Below the pieces are notes generated by a model. It did no database searches and was not told where the DNA came from. It saw nothing but the letters and a program-made list of their open reading frames with translations. Of a stretch of 64,000 bases of DNA, positions 1 to 44,365 are shown piece after piece (the first letter of the stretch is position 1; each line of letters starts with the position of its first letter). Both the position numbers and the translations under genes were made by a program. The stretch is from Protula sp. h YS-2021 (taxonomy: Eukaryota > Annelida > Polychaeta > Sabellida > Serpulidae): the NCBI GenBank assembly GCA_949752745.1, contig OX457027.1:59856859-59920858 (forward strand), given 5' to 3'.

Positions 1-2014
1 CAACGTTTTTGTTTGTTTTTTTTTGTTTTGTTTTGTTTGTTTGTTTGTTTCTTTTTTTTTTTTTGGGGGGGGGGGGGGGGGTGGATTATTTCTGTAATGT
101 ACTCATACCCATTACGGTTTTTGCATTGGATGACAGCAGTAGAACGGTGTCTCAAAACTTTAAAAAACTGGAGTTTGGTTCTTTAGACCACCCGACTTCG
201 TTGCGCCGGTCTGATCAGTATAGCGGGTATCCGTCGTCTGTATGTACGTGTGTACGCATGTAAACCTTTACGTAAAATGCTTCTTCTCCCTCAGTTTTGA
301 TCTGATCACTTTCAAATTTTAAACAAATGTTCTGTAGGTAGGCCTCTCTTGAAGTTCATTTTTTGGGCAATCCGCCGAAAATTGGCCGAATTAGGGCTAT
401 TAAAATTCCCAATTTTCAAACTGAAACTGCTTTTCCTCTCACAATTTTGATCGGATTGTCTTTAAATTTTGCATAAATGTTTCGTAGGAAGACCTTGTGA
501 ATAATTACTCTTTTTGGAGAACTACCAAAATTTGGGGGGGGGGGTAGTTTTTGTTGTTGTTCTTGTTGTTTTTTGTTTATGTTTTTTTTCGTGGCCAATT
601 TTCAAAATGCTTCTTTTTCCATAATTTTGACCGGATGCCTTTGAAATTTTTTTTACGAATTTTCAACAACCGGGTTTTACAGTATGACCACTTGCTGCCG
701 ACCGTGCAAGCCTATTGATACGTGATTCACTGGATTTCGGCTGGTCACAATGCCCCTGGACATTCTTGTTCTGAACATTAGAAAGCTATGCGATTATATT
801 AAGTGGTGTGTACTTTTGGAAATACAGTGACAGTTTTTGTTGTTTTCAAAACTGTTCCATTTATTTTCAGTGTTGTGTATTACAATATGGAAAACATTTG
901 CTTAGAATAACCGAGACACTCATTTTCCCTAACAACTAGGTGATTATGTACACAAACAGCTGCCATGCAATACATTGTGCGTACATGAACACTAGAAAAA
1001 ATCATTTAAAAGGTGCCTGGTCCAAGATTTCCCGTCGGACTCCAAACCTTTTTGAAGTCTGGAGTCAAGCGGTCCACCACTTTTTTTGCAGACTTTTCGA
1101 ACGCTGGTGTGGATTTGGGTCTTAGGAACGAAAATGATACTTTTGGAGACGAACCAATGCATAACCCCCTACCCCGAACCCCCACTTAAACCGATTTTGG
1201 TTTTTGGTAACCGTTCTTATTCCATCTGTGAAATTGTTTCACCTTAGAAGATCAAGAAATGCGGATAAAAGTACTCACCATTGTTGTTGTTACTGTGTCT
1301 GTCCGTAGCTAGAAGTTATCTTGGGATTTCATATCATGGGTCCTATCATTAAATAACAAGGTACTGTTGTTGTGAAACCATCAGAAGTACTTGATACTGC
1401 ATACCCAATCAAAAGTAGGTCAACGTGTCACAGATAACAGTACAAGATAACAGTACCAGTCCTAGTGTTAAGAGTGTTAAAGAGAGATTTTTTTCAACAG
1501 TCCCAAATGATCAGCATTGTGTTAATAGCCAGTCCAAAGCTGCCGCCGTTCTTTCACATCTATTGCATCATGCAGTTGTTTATCACGCTGCGGCTTGTTT
1601 GTGTGTGATTGGGTTAAATTTGGGTTTCTTGGGCTAGAAATAGGTTAAAATTTTCGCATTGATTAAAAGATAGAAAATACGCATTGGAGAAAGACAAAAA
1701 AAAAGGGGGCAAACTGGAGATTTTGCCATCGAAAAATAACACGGTCCATTCGTAGCCGTTACCTGTGGCTTAGATAAATCCGGTGTGGATTGTCGCCCAC
1801 CAGTGTTTTAAAGAGAGTGGTTGCTGCTGTTGGGTTTCAAAAGTATTGCGTCAGGTTTTTATCAGCTGTTCTTGCACCCATTCCCATGTGATGTAGCATA
1901 TTTAAGTGCTCAAGGATAAAGATGCGCCTTTAATGTGCCGAATTCAAGTTGATAATGTCAGTGTTTTTTTAACAAAAATTACCTTTTGGGTATGGTTTGT
2001 GGTTGTTTGAATAG
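1..2014. other. Upstream QARS1 intron sequence, no gene seen
   Basis: No missing QARS1 N-terminal exon was recognised here, so those exons probably lie beyond the left edge. The stretch holds a T-run then an 18-G run (about 51-81), a tandem-core dispersed element (188-775), a further G run near 533-543, and otherwise unremarkable A+T-rich sequence. Confidence 0.6.
188..775 (+). repeat. Dispersed element with internal tandem units, copy A
   Basis: Contains three diverged units that start near 275, 427 and 606. Each has an AATGCTTCT-like start, a GATCGGATTGT-like middle, TTCAAATTTT, and a GTAGGAAGG-like end. It finishes with a tail reading CACTGGATTTCGGCTGGT...CCTGGACATTCTTGTT. The same head, units and tail recur in the same orientation at about 10604-11055. 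No coding capacity is visible. Confidence 0.75.
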
Positions 2015-36136
<34,122 letters not shown>

Positions 36137-36589
36137 TATTATTGACACCTCGTTCGATAGGAACTCTTGTACCAAATCAGCTTCACACAGAACTATGTAG
36201 TACACCAACGCCTTTAAAAAAACTGCGAAAAAAGGAAAACATTTCATTGGCTGTTTTCTGTCGGCGTGTAGGAGGAGGAGGTCGGGGGAGTGGGGGGGGG
36301 GGGTAGGGGGCGGGGGTGAGGGACTCAGCACAGTTGACATTGGCTCATGTTTTGTTTTTTGATGGGGGGAGGGAATAAGGCAAGGCTCGCAGATATGACA
36401 TTAAATAATGGTTAATTTGGTTAGAAAAGATGATTTTGCAGTGCTAGATATTTAACAAGTTTAGTTTTCTTTGCTGTCTTTAACTTAAGCAGTTTACTGA
36501 TGCTGGTAAACAACTTATAATACATATGATTTATTTTTTTTCCAAGCTTATTTGATAGTGCTGATTGTTAAAGAGTAACTATATCAAAC

Positions 36590-36595
36590 AATAAA
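36590..36595 (+). terminator. Candidate polyadenylation signal of QARS1
   Basis: The first canonical AATAAA downstream of the QARS1 stop codon, 454 bp into the 3' flank and before the 27-bp minisatellite. Plausible by position only. Confidence 0.45.
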
Positions 36596-36813
36596 ATGAA
36601 TTTAATTCTATTCAGGCTATTTTATTCATTGCCACCTGTTTGAAATCAAACATTTCGCAGCTTCAGCTGAGCCAATGTTCTTGTTCATGAATCGTTAATT
36701 TTTTTTGTGTGTGTTTTGGTAGCTTTCGATGTTTCGATGTGTCAACATAGATCAAATTCTAATGGTATGAGGAACCATGTTACTAACTGGTCATGTATGA
36801 CGCTGGGGATTCT

Positions 36814-38216
36814 GCAGAAAAACTGATCACTTGTAATATTATACAAAAACCGATCACTTGTAATGTTACAGAAAAACCGATCACTTGTAATATTACAGAA
36901 AAATCGATCACTTATAATATTACAGAAAAACCAATCACTTGTAATATTACAGAAAAACCGATCACTTGTAATATTACAGAAAAACCGATCACTTGTAATG
37001 TTACAGAAAAACCAATCACTTGTAATGTAAGAGAAAAACCGATCACTTGAAATGTTACAGAAAAACCAATCACTTGTAATGTTACAGAAAAACCGATCAC
37101 TTGTAATATTATAGAAAAACCGATCACTTGTAATGTTACAGGAAAACCAATCACTTGTAATGTTACAGAAAAAGCGATCGCTTGTAATGCTGCAGAAAAA
37201 CCGATCACTTGTAATGTTACAGAAAAATCGATCACTTGTAATATTACAGAAAAACCGATCACTTGTAATGTTACAGAAAAACCAATCACTTGCAATGTTA
37301 CAGAAAAACTGATCACTTGTAATGTAAGAGAAAAACCGATCACTTGTAATGTTACAGAAAAACCAATCACTTGCAATGTTACAGAAAAACTGATCACTTG
37401 TAATGTAAGAGAAAAACCGATCACTTGTAATGTTACAGAAAAACCAATCACTTATAATATTACAGAAAAACCGATCACTTGTAATGTTAGAGAAAAACCG
37501 ATCACTTGTAATGTTAGAGAAAAACCGATCACTTGTAATGTTACAGAAAAACCAATCACTTGTAATGTTACAGAAAAACCGATCACTTGTAATGTTACAG
37601 AAAAACCGATCACTTGTAATGTTACAGAAAAATCGATCACTTGTAATATTACAGAAAAAACGATCACTTGTAATGTTACAGAAAAACCAATCACTTGTAA
37701 TGTTACAGAAAAACTGATCACTTGTAATGTTAGAGAAAAACCGATCACTTGTAATGTTACAGAAAAACCAATCACTTGTAATGTTACAGAAAAACTGCTC
37801 ACTTGTAATGTAAGAGAAAAACCGATCACTTGTTATGTTACAGAAAAACCTATCACTTGTAGTATTACAGAAAAACCGATCACTTGTAATGTTAGAGAAA
37901 AACCGATCACTTGTAATGTTAGAGAAAAACCGATCACTTGTAATGTTACGGAAAAACCGATCACTTGTAATGTTACAGAAATCGATCACTTGTAATGTTA
38001 CAGAAGAACCGATCACTTGTAATGTTACAGAAAAACCGATCACTTGTAATATTATAGAAAAACCGATCACTTGTAATGTTAGAGAAAAACCGGTCACTTG
38101 TAATATTACAGAAAAACCGATCACTTGTAATATTACAGAAAAACCGATCACTTGTAATATTATAGAAAAGCTGATCGCTTGTAATATTACAGAAAAACCG
38201 ATCACTTGTAATATTA
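36814..38216. repeat. 27-bp minisatellite, about 52 copies
   Basis: The unit consists of ACAGAAAAACCGATCACTTG followed by TAATGTT. The period is almost exactly 27 bp, with one 25-bp unit near 37976. Most units contain TGTAATGTTACA or the perfect palindrome TGTAATATTACA. Because 27 is divisible by three and the unit lacks stops in several frames, long frames such as a 487-codon minus-strand one arise. The 25-bp unit shifts every frame, which argues against translation. Confidence 0.95.
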
Positions 38217-39454
38217 GTATGTGATATTTTATAGTTTTATAAATAGTTTCCGTTCGTCTGTGTCACCAGAAAATTTACAAACTAACTCCGCATCAAAAGC
38301 CAAAAAAGAAAAGGGAAGAAAGAAGAAGCAGAAAAAAAAAAACAAGAAAGAAAGAAAAAAAGGAAGAAAAAAACATAGCTTAAATCTCAAAGTTTGTTTG
38401 CATATAAAAAGCCTGATGTAAAATTTGTGGGTCTCGTACTTAAACCCCCATGGGGGAGGGGGCGGGGGAGGTGGGGATGATATACATATTTGTGAAATAA
38501 CCAATCGTCAGCAGCACTTACCCTGAGTAAAACGCAAAAAAAAAAAATTTTTTTTTTTTTTTTGGTTTGATGTTAATTTGTAGCCTCCTTCTGTCTGAAG
38601 TATAATTGCACTTTATTGAGACTAGTCAAAATATTTATGAAGCTCTTCTCTTAAGCATATTATTAATAGAGCACTTATACAGTAGACTTGAAATACTTCT
38701 CCATGGCACCATGTGTTTTGTGTTGATATTTTGACTATTCATGAAAAAGGTGATCACTTAGAGAGTCCTTCTTCATTTATCAATTAGATGTGAAGAGGCA
38801 TTTTTATTTTTTGAGACAGATTTTTAGTGCAGGCATTGTGTGTGAGTCGGAGAGTGTGTGTATGTGTGTTTTTGGCGTTTTAATAGTGAAACTTTTGCTT
38901 TCTGAAACGTGACGTGCACACACGGTACGAGAGGGGGGGGTGGGGTGGGGTAGGTCAGTCGGCGTGAAGACATTTAAAATGGTGGGGTCAAGTGATGAGG
39001 CGGATGGCAGTTATGTTGTATACAACCAAACAATCGTTTTTTTCGGTGTGTGCACATTCATTAGGTATAGAGCGTAAGTGGGATTTTTATTTCATGTAGT
39101 GATATCATTTAAACAGTTTACTGTCAGTGTGTCTAATTCCCCTTACTGATTTTAAAACTTAATAATGAATGCACATAACTGCATAAAAGAGACTTGTTAA
39201 AACATAGGAGACATACAGGAGAAAGGTGATGAAACCTAGAAGAAACGTGATGATGTGTAGAAGAATCATGGAAGAAAAGTGGTGATACAGGGAAGGGTTG
39301 GGGCAAAGCGTGACACAGAAGAAACGAGTTGATGTGCAGAAGAATCATGGAAGAAAAATGGTGATACAGAGAAGATATGGGGAGGGATCATGATAAAACG
39401 AGACAAAGAAGAAACTTGATGAAACTTAGAAGAAACACGGAAGAAACGTTATTA

Positions 39455-39960
39455 TATCGAAAAGGTGATAAGGTGTTATCTCGAAAACAGTTAGACACAG
39501 GGCGATTTTGAGCTTATTTTCAACCCTTTGGGCCTAAACAACGTTACATAAGAGGTGCTTGGGTGACCTTGACCTCAGTCACGGTCAAGGTCAAAACCAG
39601 GAAGTTGACTATTATCGCATTTTCGACCCTTTGAGCCTAAACAACGTTAGATAAGAGGTACCTGGGTGACCTTGACCTCAGTCACGGTCAGGGTCAAAAC
39701 CAGGAAGTTGACTATTATCTCGAAAACGGTTAGAGATAGAGCGATTTTTAGCTCATTTTCGAGCTCGAAAACGTCAGAGATAGCGCGATTTTCATCTCAT
39801 GTTCGACCCTTTGGGCCTAAACAACGTTACATAACAGATACCTCGGTGACCTTGACCTTCTCGGTCATGGTCGAGGTAAAAAAACAGAAGTTGACTATTA
39901 TCTCGAAAACGGTTAGAGATATAGAGTGATTTTGAGGTCATGTTTAACCCTTTGCGCCAA
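39455..39960. repeat. Tandem units of about 120-190 bp with palindromic TGACCTTGACC motif
   Basis: Four diverged units share ATCTCGAAAACGGTTAGA, CGACCCTTTGGGCCTAAACA, ACGTTACATAAGAGGTACC and GGTGACCTTGACCT. In three units this last motif is followed by an inverted GGTCAAGGTCA-like arm (39583, 39693 and, degraded, 39868). Confidence 0.85.
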
Positions 39961-40013
39961 AACGACGACAAACAAGTGGTCAAATATTGTCTTTAGTGGT
40001 TCCTGTAATTGTA

Positions 40014-40700
40014 CGGAATTCCGTCCGCTATCTGACGGAATTCTGTCTAGCTAGGTCTCCGCAACTAAGTGGAGACACATAGTGTTTGCACGTTCGCTCT
40101 GTGTATGTACGTGTGTGCGTGTGTCAGTCTGTTGTGAAAACCTGCTGTGTGCAAGATATCTCGAGAACGAAAGGTTCGATCGACTTCAAACTTGATCTGT
40201 TTATTCCTCGGTTAGGTATGGCGGTTCTCTCAACTTTTGATTCATGTTAAGTAATTACGTCATGACGCCATTACGTAAAATCCTATGGGCGAAATTTCTC
40301 AGCCGCTGAACGTCAAAGAAAGTTCAAACTGGGTGGGATTGTTGCTTGGTAGTTTCGAAAGAGCCTGTGAAATTTTGTCGCAAGTGAAACGAACGAATAA
40401 GGCATAGCACGTAAAATATGTATAAATTTTGAACTATAACATAAAATATATATACCTAAGTATATGTATATATTTTGAATTCTATCTTGTGTGCAAAATA
40501 TCTCCGTAACAGAAAGTCTTATCGACTTCAAATTTTATATGGGTATTCTTTTGGACAGTCGGACGGTGCTGTCAACTTTTGACGAATGTAGCGAAATTAA
40601 GAAAGGCTATGACGTCATTGCGTTAAAATTTTGTATGTCAGATTTCTCAGTCGCTGACCAAAGTTCAAATGTTGTTTCGACTTCATTTGCAACCTTCACA
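40014..40700 (+). repeat. Hairpin-headed element with two ~342-bp units
   Basis: The head contains the perfect inverted repeat GAATTCCGTC (40016-40025) / GACGGAATTC (40034-40043) and a GTCTCC/GGAGAC hairpin at 40055-40076. Two diverged units beginning GTGTGCAAGATATCTC at 40147 and GTGTGCAAAATATCTC at 40489 follow. No coding capacity. Confidence 0.6.
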
Positions 40701-40870
40701 CAACGTTGATCAGACGTCGGATAACCGATGTTGGAATGTAGAAGATGTTTCGATTTTCATAAACAACCAAACTCTGAAGTTTGACCCGTGTCGGGTGCAA
40801 CGTCTATCCAACGTTGATCCAACGTCGCAATGTTTGTTGGGTACAGTAGTGGGTAGGTGCACGTTGTTAT

Positions 40871-41450
40871 TCCCCGCCTGACAAATGTCAGCGGGGCATA
40901 TAGTGTTTGACTTGTGCGTCCGTCCCTACGTCTGTCCGTCCGTCTGTCTGTGTGTACGTTACGCTTTAGGTACCAAGTTTTGTGGATAGCGCTGTAGCGC
41001 AGCCATTTGGCCGGCAACTTTTTTGTTTCTGGTATATTGTTCCTAATATATTGAAGTTGTGCAGGACGCCGTCCTTTTGTCCGACAAAGTGTTTATTCGG
41101 TCGGAATTGGGGTTTGAACTTAGGCAATTTTACTGTAGTTAGATGTTTTATGTAATAAGTTTTGTGGGTCGCACCTCACTCTACATATTTGTTTGGTGAT
41201 TTATTTGTTTATAGATTATTGTTTCTAATATATAGAGGTTGTGCAGGACGTCGTCCGTTTATCCGACGAGGGGTTTATTCGGTCGAAATTGGCCTTTGAA
41301 CTTAGGCAATTTTACTGCAGTTAGGTGCTCGGTACTAAGTCCGTGCTTATTCATTCTCTCTTCAAGAGGAATCACATCCCTCAAACAAAGATTATGTCAC
41401 TGACTTTCCACCAGGCGGGGCATTCGTGCTGTGATCGGACACACCTCTAG
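40871..41450 (+). repeat. Hairpin-headed element with ~190-bp internal duplication
   Basis: The head CCCCGCCTGACAAATGTCAG plus CGGGG folds on itself, followed by CATATAGTGTTTG and CGTCCGTC-type repeats. The internal phrase GAAGTTGTGCAGGACGCCGT at 41054 recurs as GAGGTTGTGCAGGACGTCGT at 41236. The right part returns to GGCGGGGCATTCGTGCTG near 41415. Confidence 0.6.
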
Positions 41451-43371
41451 TTTTGGTTTTGAACTTGGCCTAATGTCAAGATCGCCATTTGGATTTTCAG
41501 TTCCGATTGGAGGCTGTCATCTCGACGATGGCCCGTTTTTTTTTCAAGAAAATGTGTTTTTCCTACATATACTGCTGGTAATACAATCGACCCTTGTAAT
41601 AATCCGCGAAAAGGTCGAGCATCAGACCAGATCCGATCCTGATTGGATGCTGGGCATTCTGATTATTTCTTTTTCGACCACAAAGAGAAGAAAAAGACTA
41701 TTTCGTGGCAGAAGCATCTCGATATTATACAGCTTAATGAATCTACAGCAGCCTCTCTTTCACTAGTTCTCCAACATCCAAGTTCATTACAGACTACAAT
41801 GGAAAAAATATCTCAAATTAATATCGCTATAATACCCATAACGAAGCTCCTCTTTTTTTTTTACGCATCGCGCATGCGTGCTTGATTTCAGTGTAATCGT
41901 GTTTTTGACAAATGTCTGACAAACCAGTGCATCGTCTTCCCACTTCAACACTTTTTGCGCTTTAAAAAAAATCGGATAATTGGAAGCCTCGGGTCACGTT
42001 TTGTATTGTTTGATCATTGAGTGGTTCTTTGTCCAATTCACGTATCAGCGCAAGCTGTCTTCAGTAACAAACCCCACATAGCATCATTCATAGTTTTATT
42101 ATGATTCAGTGGCTGTTACAATTTTGAAATTATTCTGTTTATTTCCAAGAATTATTTGACAGCAATAAAATCTCAACTCCTGCAAAGTTCCCCTATATAT
42201 ATGAGACTCATAACAAAATATAGGTACAGAATCACTGTAAACACACACGTGCACAAAAAAAGACTGTAATCCCAGTGCAAATTCCACAATGAACTTTGTT
42301 TTGAAATTAACATTTAATGAAAACCTCATTATTCAAACTTATGCTGACAGTTGTTGCCAAATACATAAAATCAGCCTGTGTTTGGTACAGAAAAGTACTC
42401 GGATGCATGAGCAGCATCACGAGACACGGAACCCAGTACTATTGGAGTTTTTGGAGGTCTGGTCTTTTATAAGACATTAAAAATAAATTTAAAAAAAAGG
42501 CATTCGGCAGAACTCAGACGAAACTGCTGAAGGAATTAACATGCTGCCCAATAACAAGCATTCTTTCGGAAGTTTAACAGGGGAGGGGATGTGTGTTTGG
42601 GGGGGGGGGGACTTGGGGTTAGGGAGGAGATCTTGGGTAACACTCAAGACAATGATAAAAAATTGAATTCTAGAAAGACATATAAACTTCTACTCTACGT
42701 TGACTACGTTTTACTCAAATCACTGTTGTAGGAGAGCGGGATCAAGCGTCTTTGCCAACCGATCAAATCACCCCCCTCCCCCACTCTCCACTCCCCCATC
42801 CCTCCCTAAAAAAACTTCTCACAATAGCAAAAAAATAATGCTTGAATTTCTGAAGTTGCTATATTTCAGGTTACTATTTTGTTTAACTCGTACTTTACAA
42901 AAGTGAAGCAGAAATGTTAATCTAGCCAAACTACTGGTTTTAACACAAATTCAGTTGAACTATCACAGAAAATGCCAATATGTACATCTCAAGTATTGTG
43001 CATTTGACCACTCTTTTTTCTACAAACAACAAGAAATATTCAAGGATGCATTGTAATTTTTTTATAATTGTTTTGCTTAAAATAATAAGTAACACACATC
43101 TTTGTTGCACCGTTTTCACAGATCGCGGAACACCTTCAGATGAGGCAGAAAGAACAATGGTTTCCCCAAAAAATATACATATATATGGTTGCTTTTTTAT
43201 GGACAGTTTTGGTTCAAACTTTTACTGTGTGCAGTATCTTAGCTGAAGATCGATCCAGATGCTTGATATGGAAATAGCCGCTGACAGACAACATGCTCCA
43301 GAAATACAATTTCCAGGTAATCTGTGCTACTCTTTTTAGATTTAGGGCAAACACTTGGTAAGTCTGCTAGC

Positions 43372-43509
43372 CATTCTCTCTCTGTCTTTCTTTTCTCATA
43401 AATCTGTCTCACTTTGTCTCTTTCGCTCTCTGTCTCTTTCTAATGGTCTCGCTCTCACTATCTCTATCTCCTGTCTGTCTGTCTTTCTCTCTATCTCTCA
43501 CTCTGCATT

Positions 43510-43578
<69 letters not shown>

Positions 43579-43790
43579 GCATTTCTCCCCTCTCTGTCTA
43601 TCCCTGTCTCTGTCCTCTCTCTCTCTCTTCTCTCTCTCTGTCTCTCTGCATTTCTCCCCTCTCTGTCTGTCTCTCTCTCTGTCTGTCTCTCTCTCTGTCT
43701 GTCTCTCTCTCTCTGTCTGTCTCTCTATCTCTGTCTGTCTCTCTATCTCTCCTCTCATTTCTCCCCTCCCTTTCTCTCTGCCCCTCATGA
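43372..43790. repeat. Pyrimidine-rich (CT)n tract
   Basis: A 420-bp plus-strand tract of CT, CTGT and CTTT runs, with a pure (CT)n core at about 43512-43570. The Leu/Ser and Arg/Glu open frames over it are by-products. Confidence 0.95.
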
Positions 43791-44117
43791 AGGACTGGGT
43801 TTAAGGATTCATTCAACACGTTTTGCTTCCCGTGATGCCTTTTTTGCACAAGCATCAATCCACCACTGTAAACCACGGATCTAGTGCAATATCAGATTGC
43901 AGTCCGGATCCCACGATAATTGTGCTGACAGCAAACAGTATCTAAAATTAGTTGCAATTAGCAGCTGTTTCTTTTTGTTAATCTTATCTGCGTTTGACAC
44001 ACTTTTCCAAATTGTTTCTGAAATGTTCTCGCTAAAACTTATGCCAATGCTCTCATAATATTTTAACACAAATTACCATATAATGCAATGGTTTTCGGGA
44101 AACGTGTTAAAATCGAA

Positions 44118-44123
44118 TTTATT
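44118..44123 (-). terminator. Polyadenylation signal of the GPI-type gene
   Basis: AATAAA on the minus strand (TTTATT on plus), 72 bp downstream of the TGA of exon 6. Confidence 0.6.
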
Positions 44124-44194
44124 GTCCCAACCTTTAACCGGAAGCGATACATACGTAACCACAAATTGTTAAACCTCTAAATTGCATATCTTTG

Positions 44195-44365
44195 TCATCG
44201 TATAAACGCAAACACAGTATTCAGTAACACCACTAAACAGAACCATGTATGTAGATATAACGAGTTTGCAGTATTTCCAATTCGTTGGCTATTGTTTTGA
44301 TTGTCTACACTCCCTCCTCTGTTATCGCCTTCATTGTATCTGTAAAGCTTCTGTGCCTCCGTCGT
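44195..44365 (-). CDS. GPI-type gene exon 6: stalk and C-terminal hydrophobic signal
   Basis: Acceptor TTTGTTTTCAG, phase 0. It encodes TTEAQKLYRYNEGDNRGGSV, an Asn-rich stretch with the possible N-glycosylation site NNS, then ANSLYLHTWFCLVVLLNTVF and AFIR before TGA. A polar stalk followed by a terminal hydrophobic segment is the usual layout of a GPI-attachment signal; a short transmembrane anchor is the alternative. Confidence 0.78.
   Translation of the reverse strand, partial: TTEAQKLYRYNEGDNRGGSVDNQNNSQRIGNTANSLYLHTWFCLVVLLNTVFAFIR

Larger units (their letters stand above)
36137..44117. other. Intergenic region between convergent genes
   Basis: QARS1 3' flank, the 27-bp minisatellite (36814-38216), a purine-rich stretch (38300-38370), two adjacent families of tandem-core elements (39455-41450) and a long CT-rich tract (43372-43790). 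No secure gene was found. A weak plus-strand exon candidate at 43259-43316 is discussed under findings. Confidence 0.55.

Noticed and set aside
1..2014. Missing N-terminal QARS1 exons
   Set aside because: No segment matching the family N-terminal domain was found in any frame; the exons are probably upstream of the window.
36742..38205. A 487-codon minus-strand frame with NITSDRFF-type repeats
   Set aside because: It is the 27-bp minisatellite read in one of several open frames. A 25-bp unit shifts the frame, and there is no signal, domain or unique sequence of note at either end.
36814..38216. CRISPR-like array
   Set aside because: The 27-bp repeats are contiguous with no unique spacers, and the DNA is animal.
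42330..42480. A minus-strand segment reading PIVLGSVSRDAAHASEYFSV, faintly like a receptor ligand-binding motif
   Set aside because: It is only about 30 codons, with no convincing splice sites or neighbouring exons.
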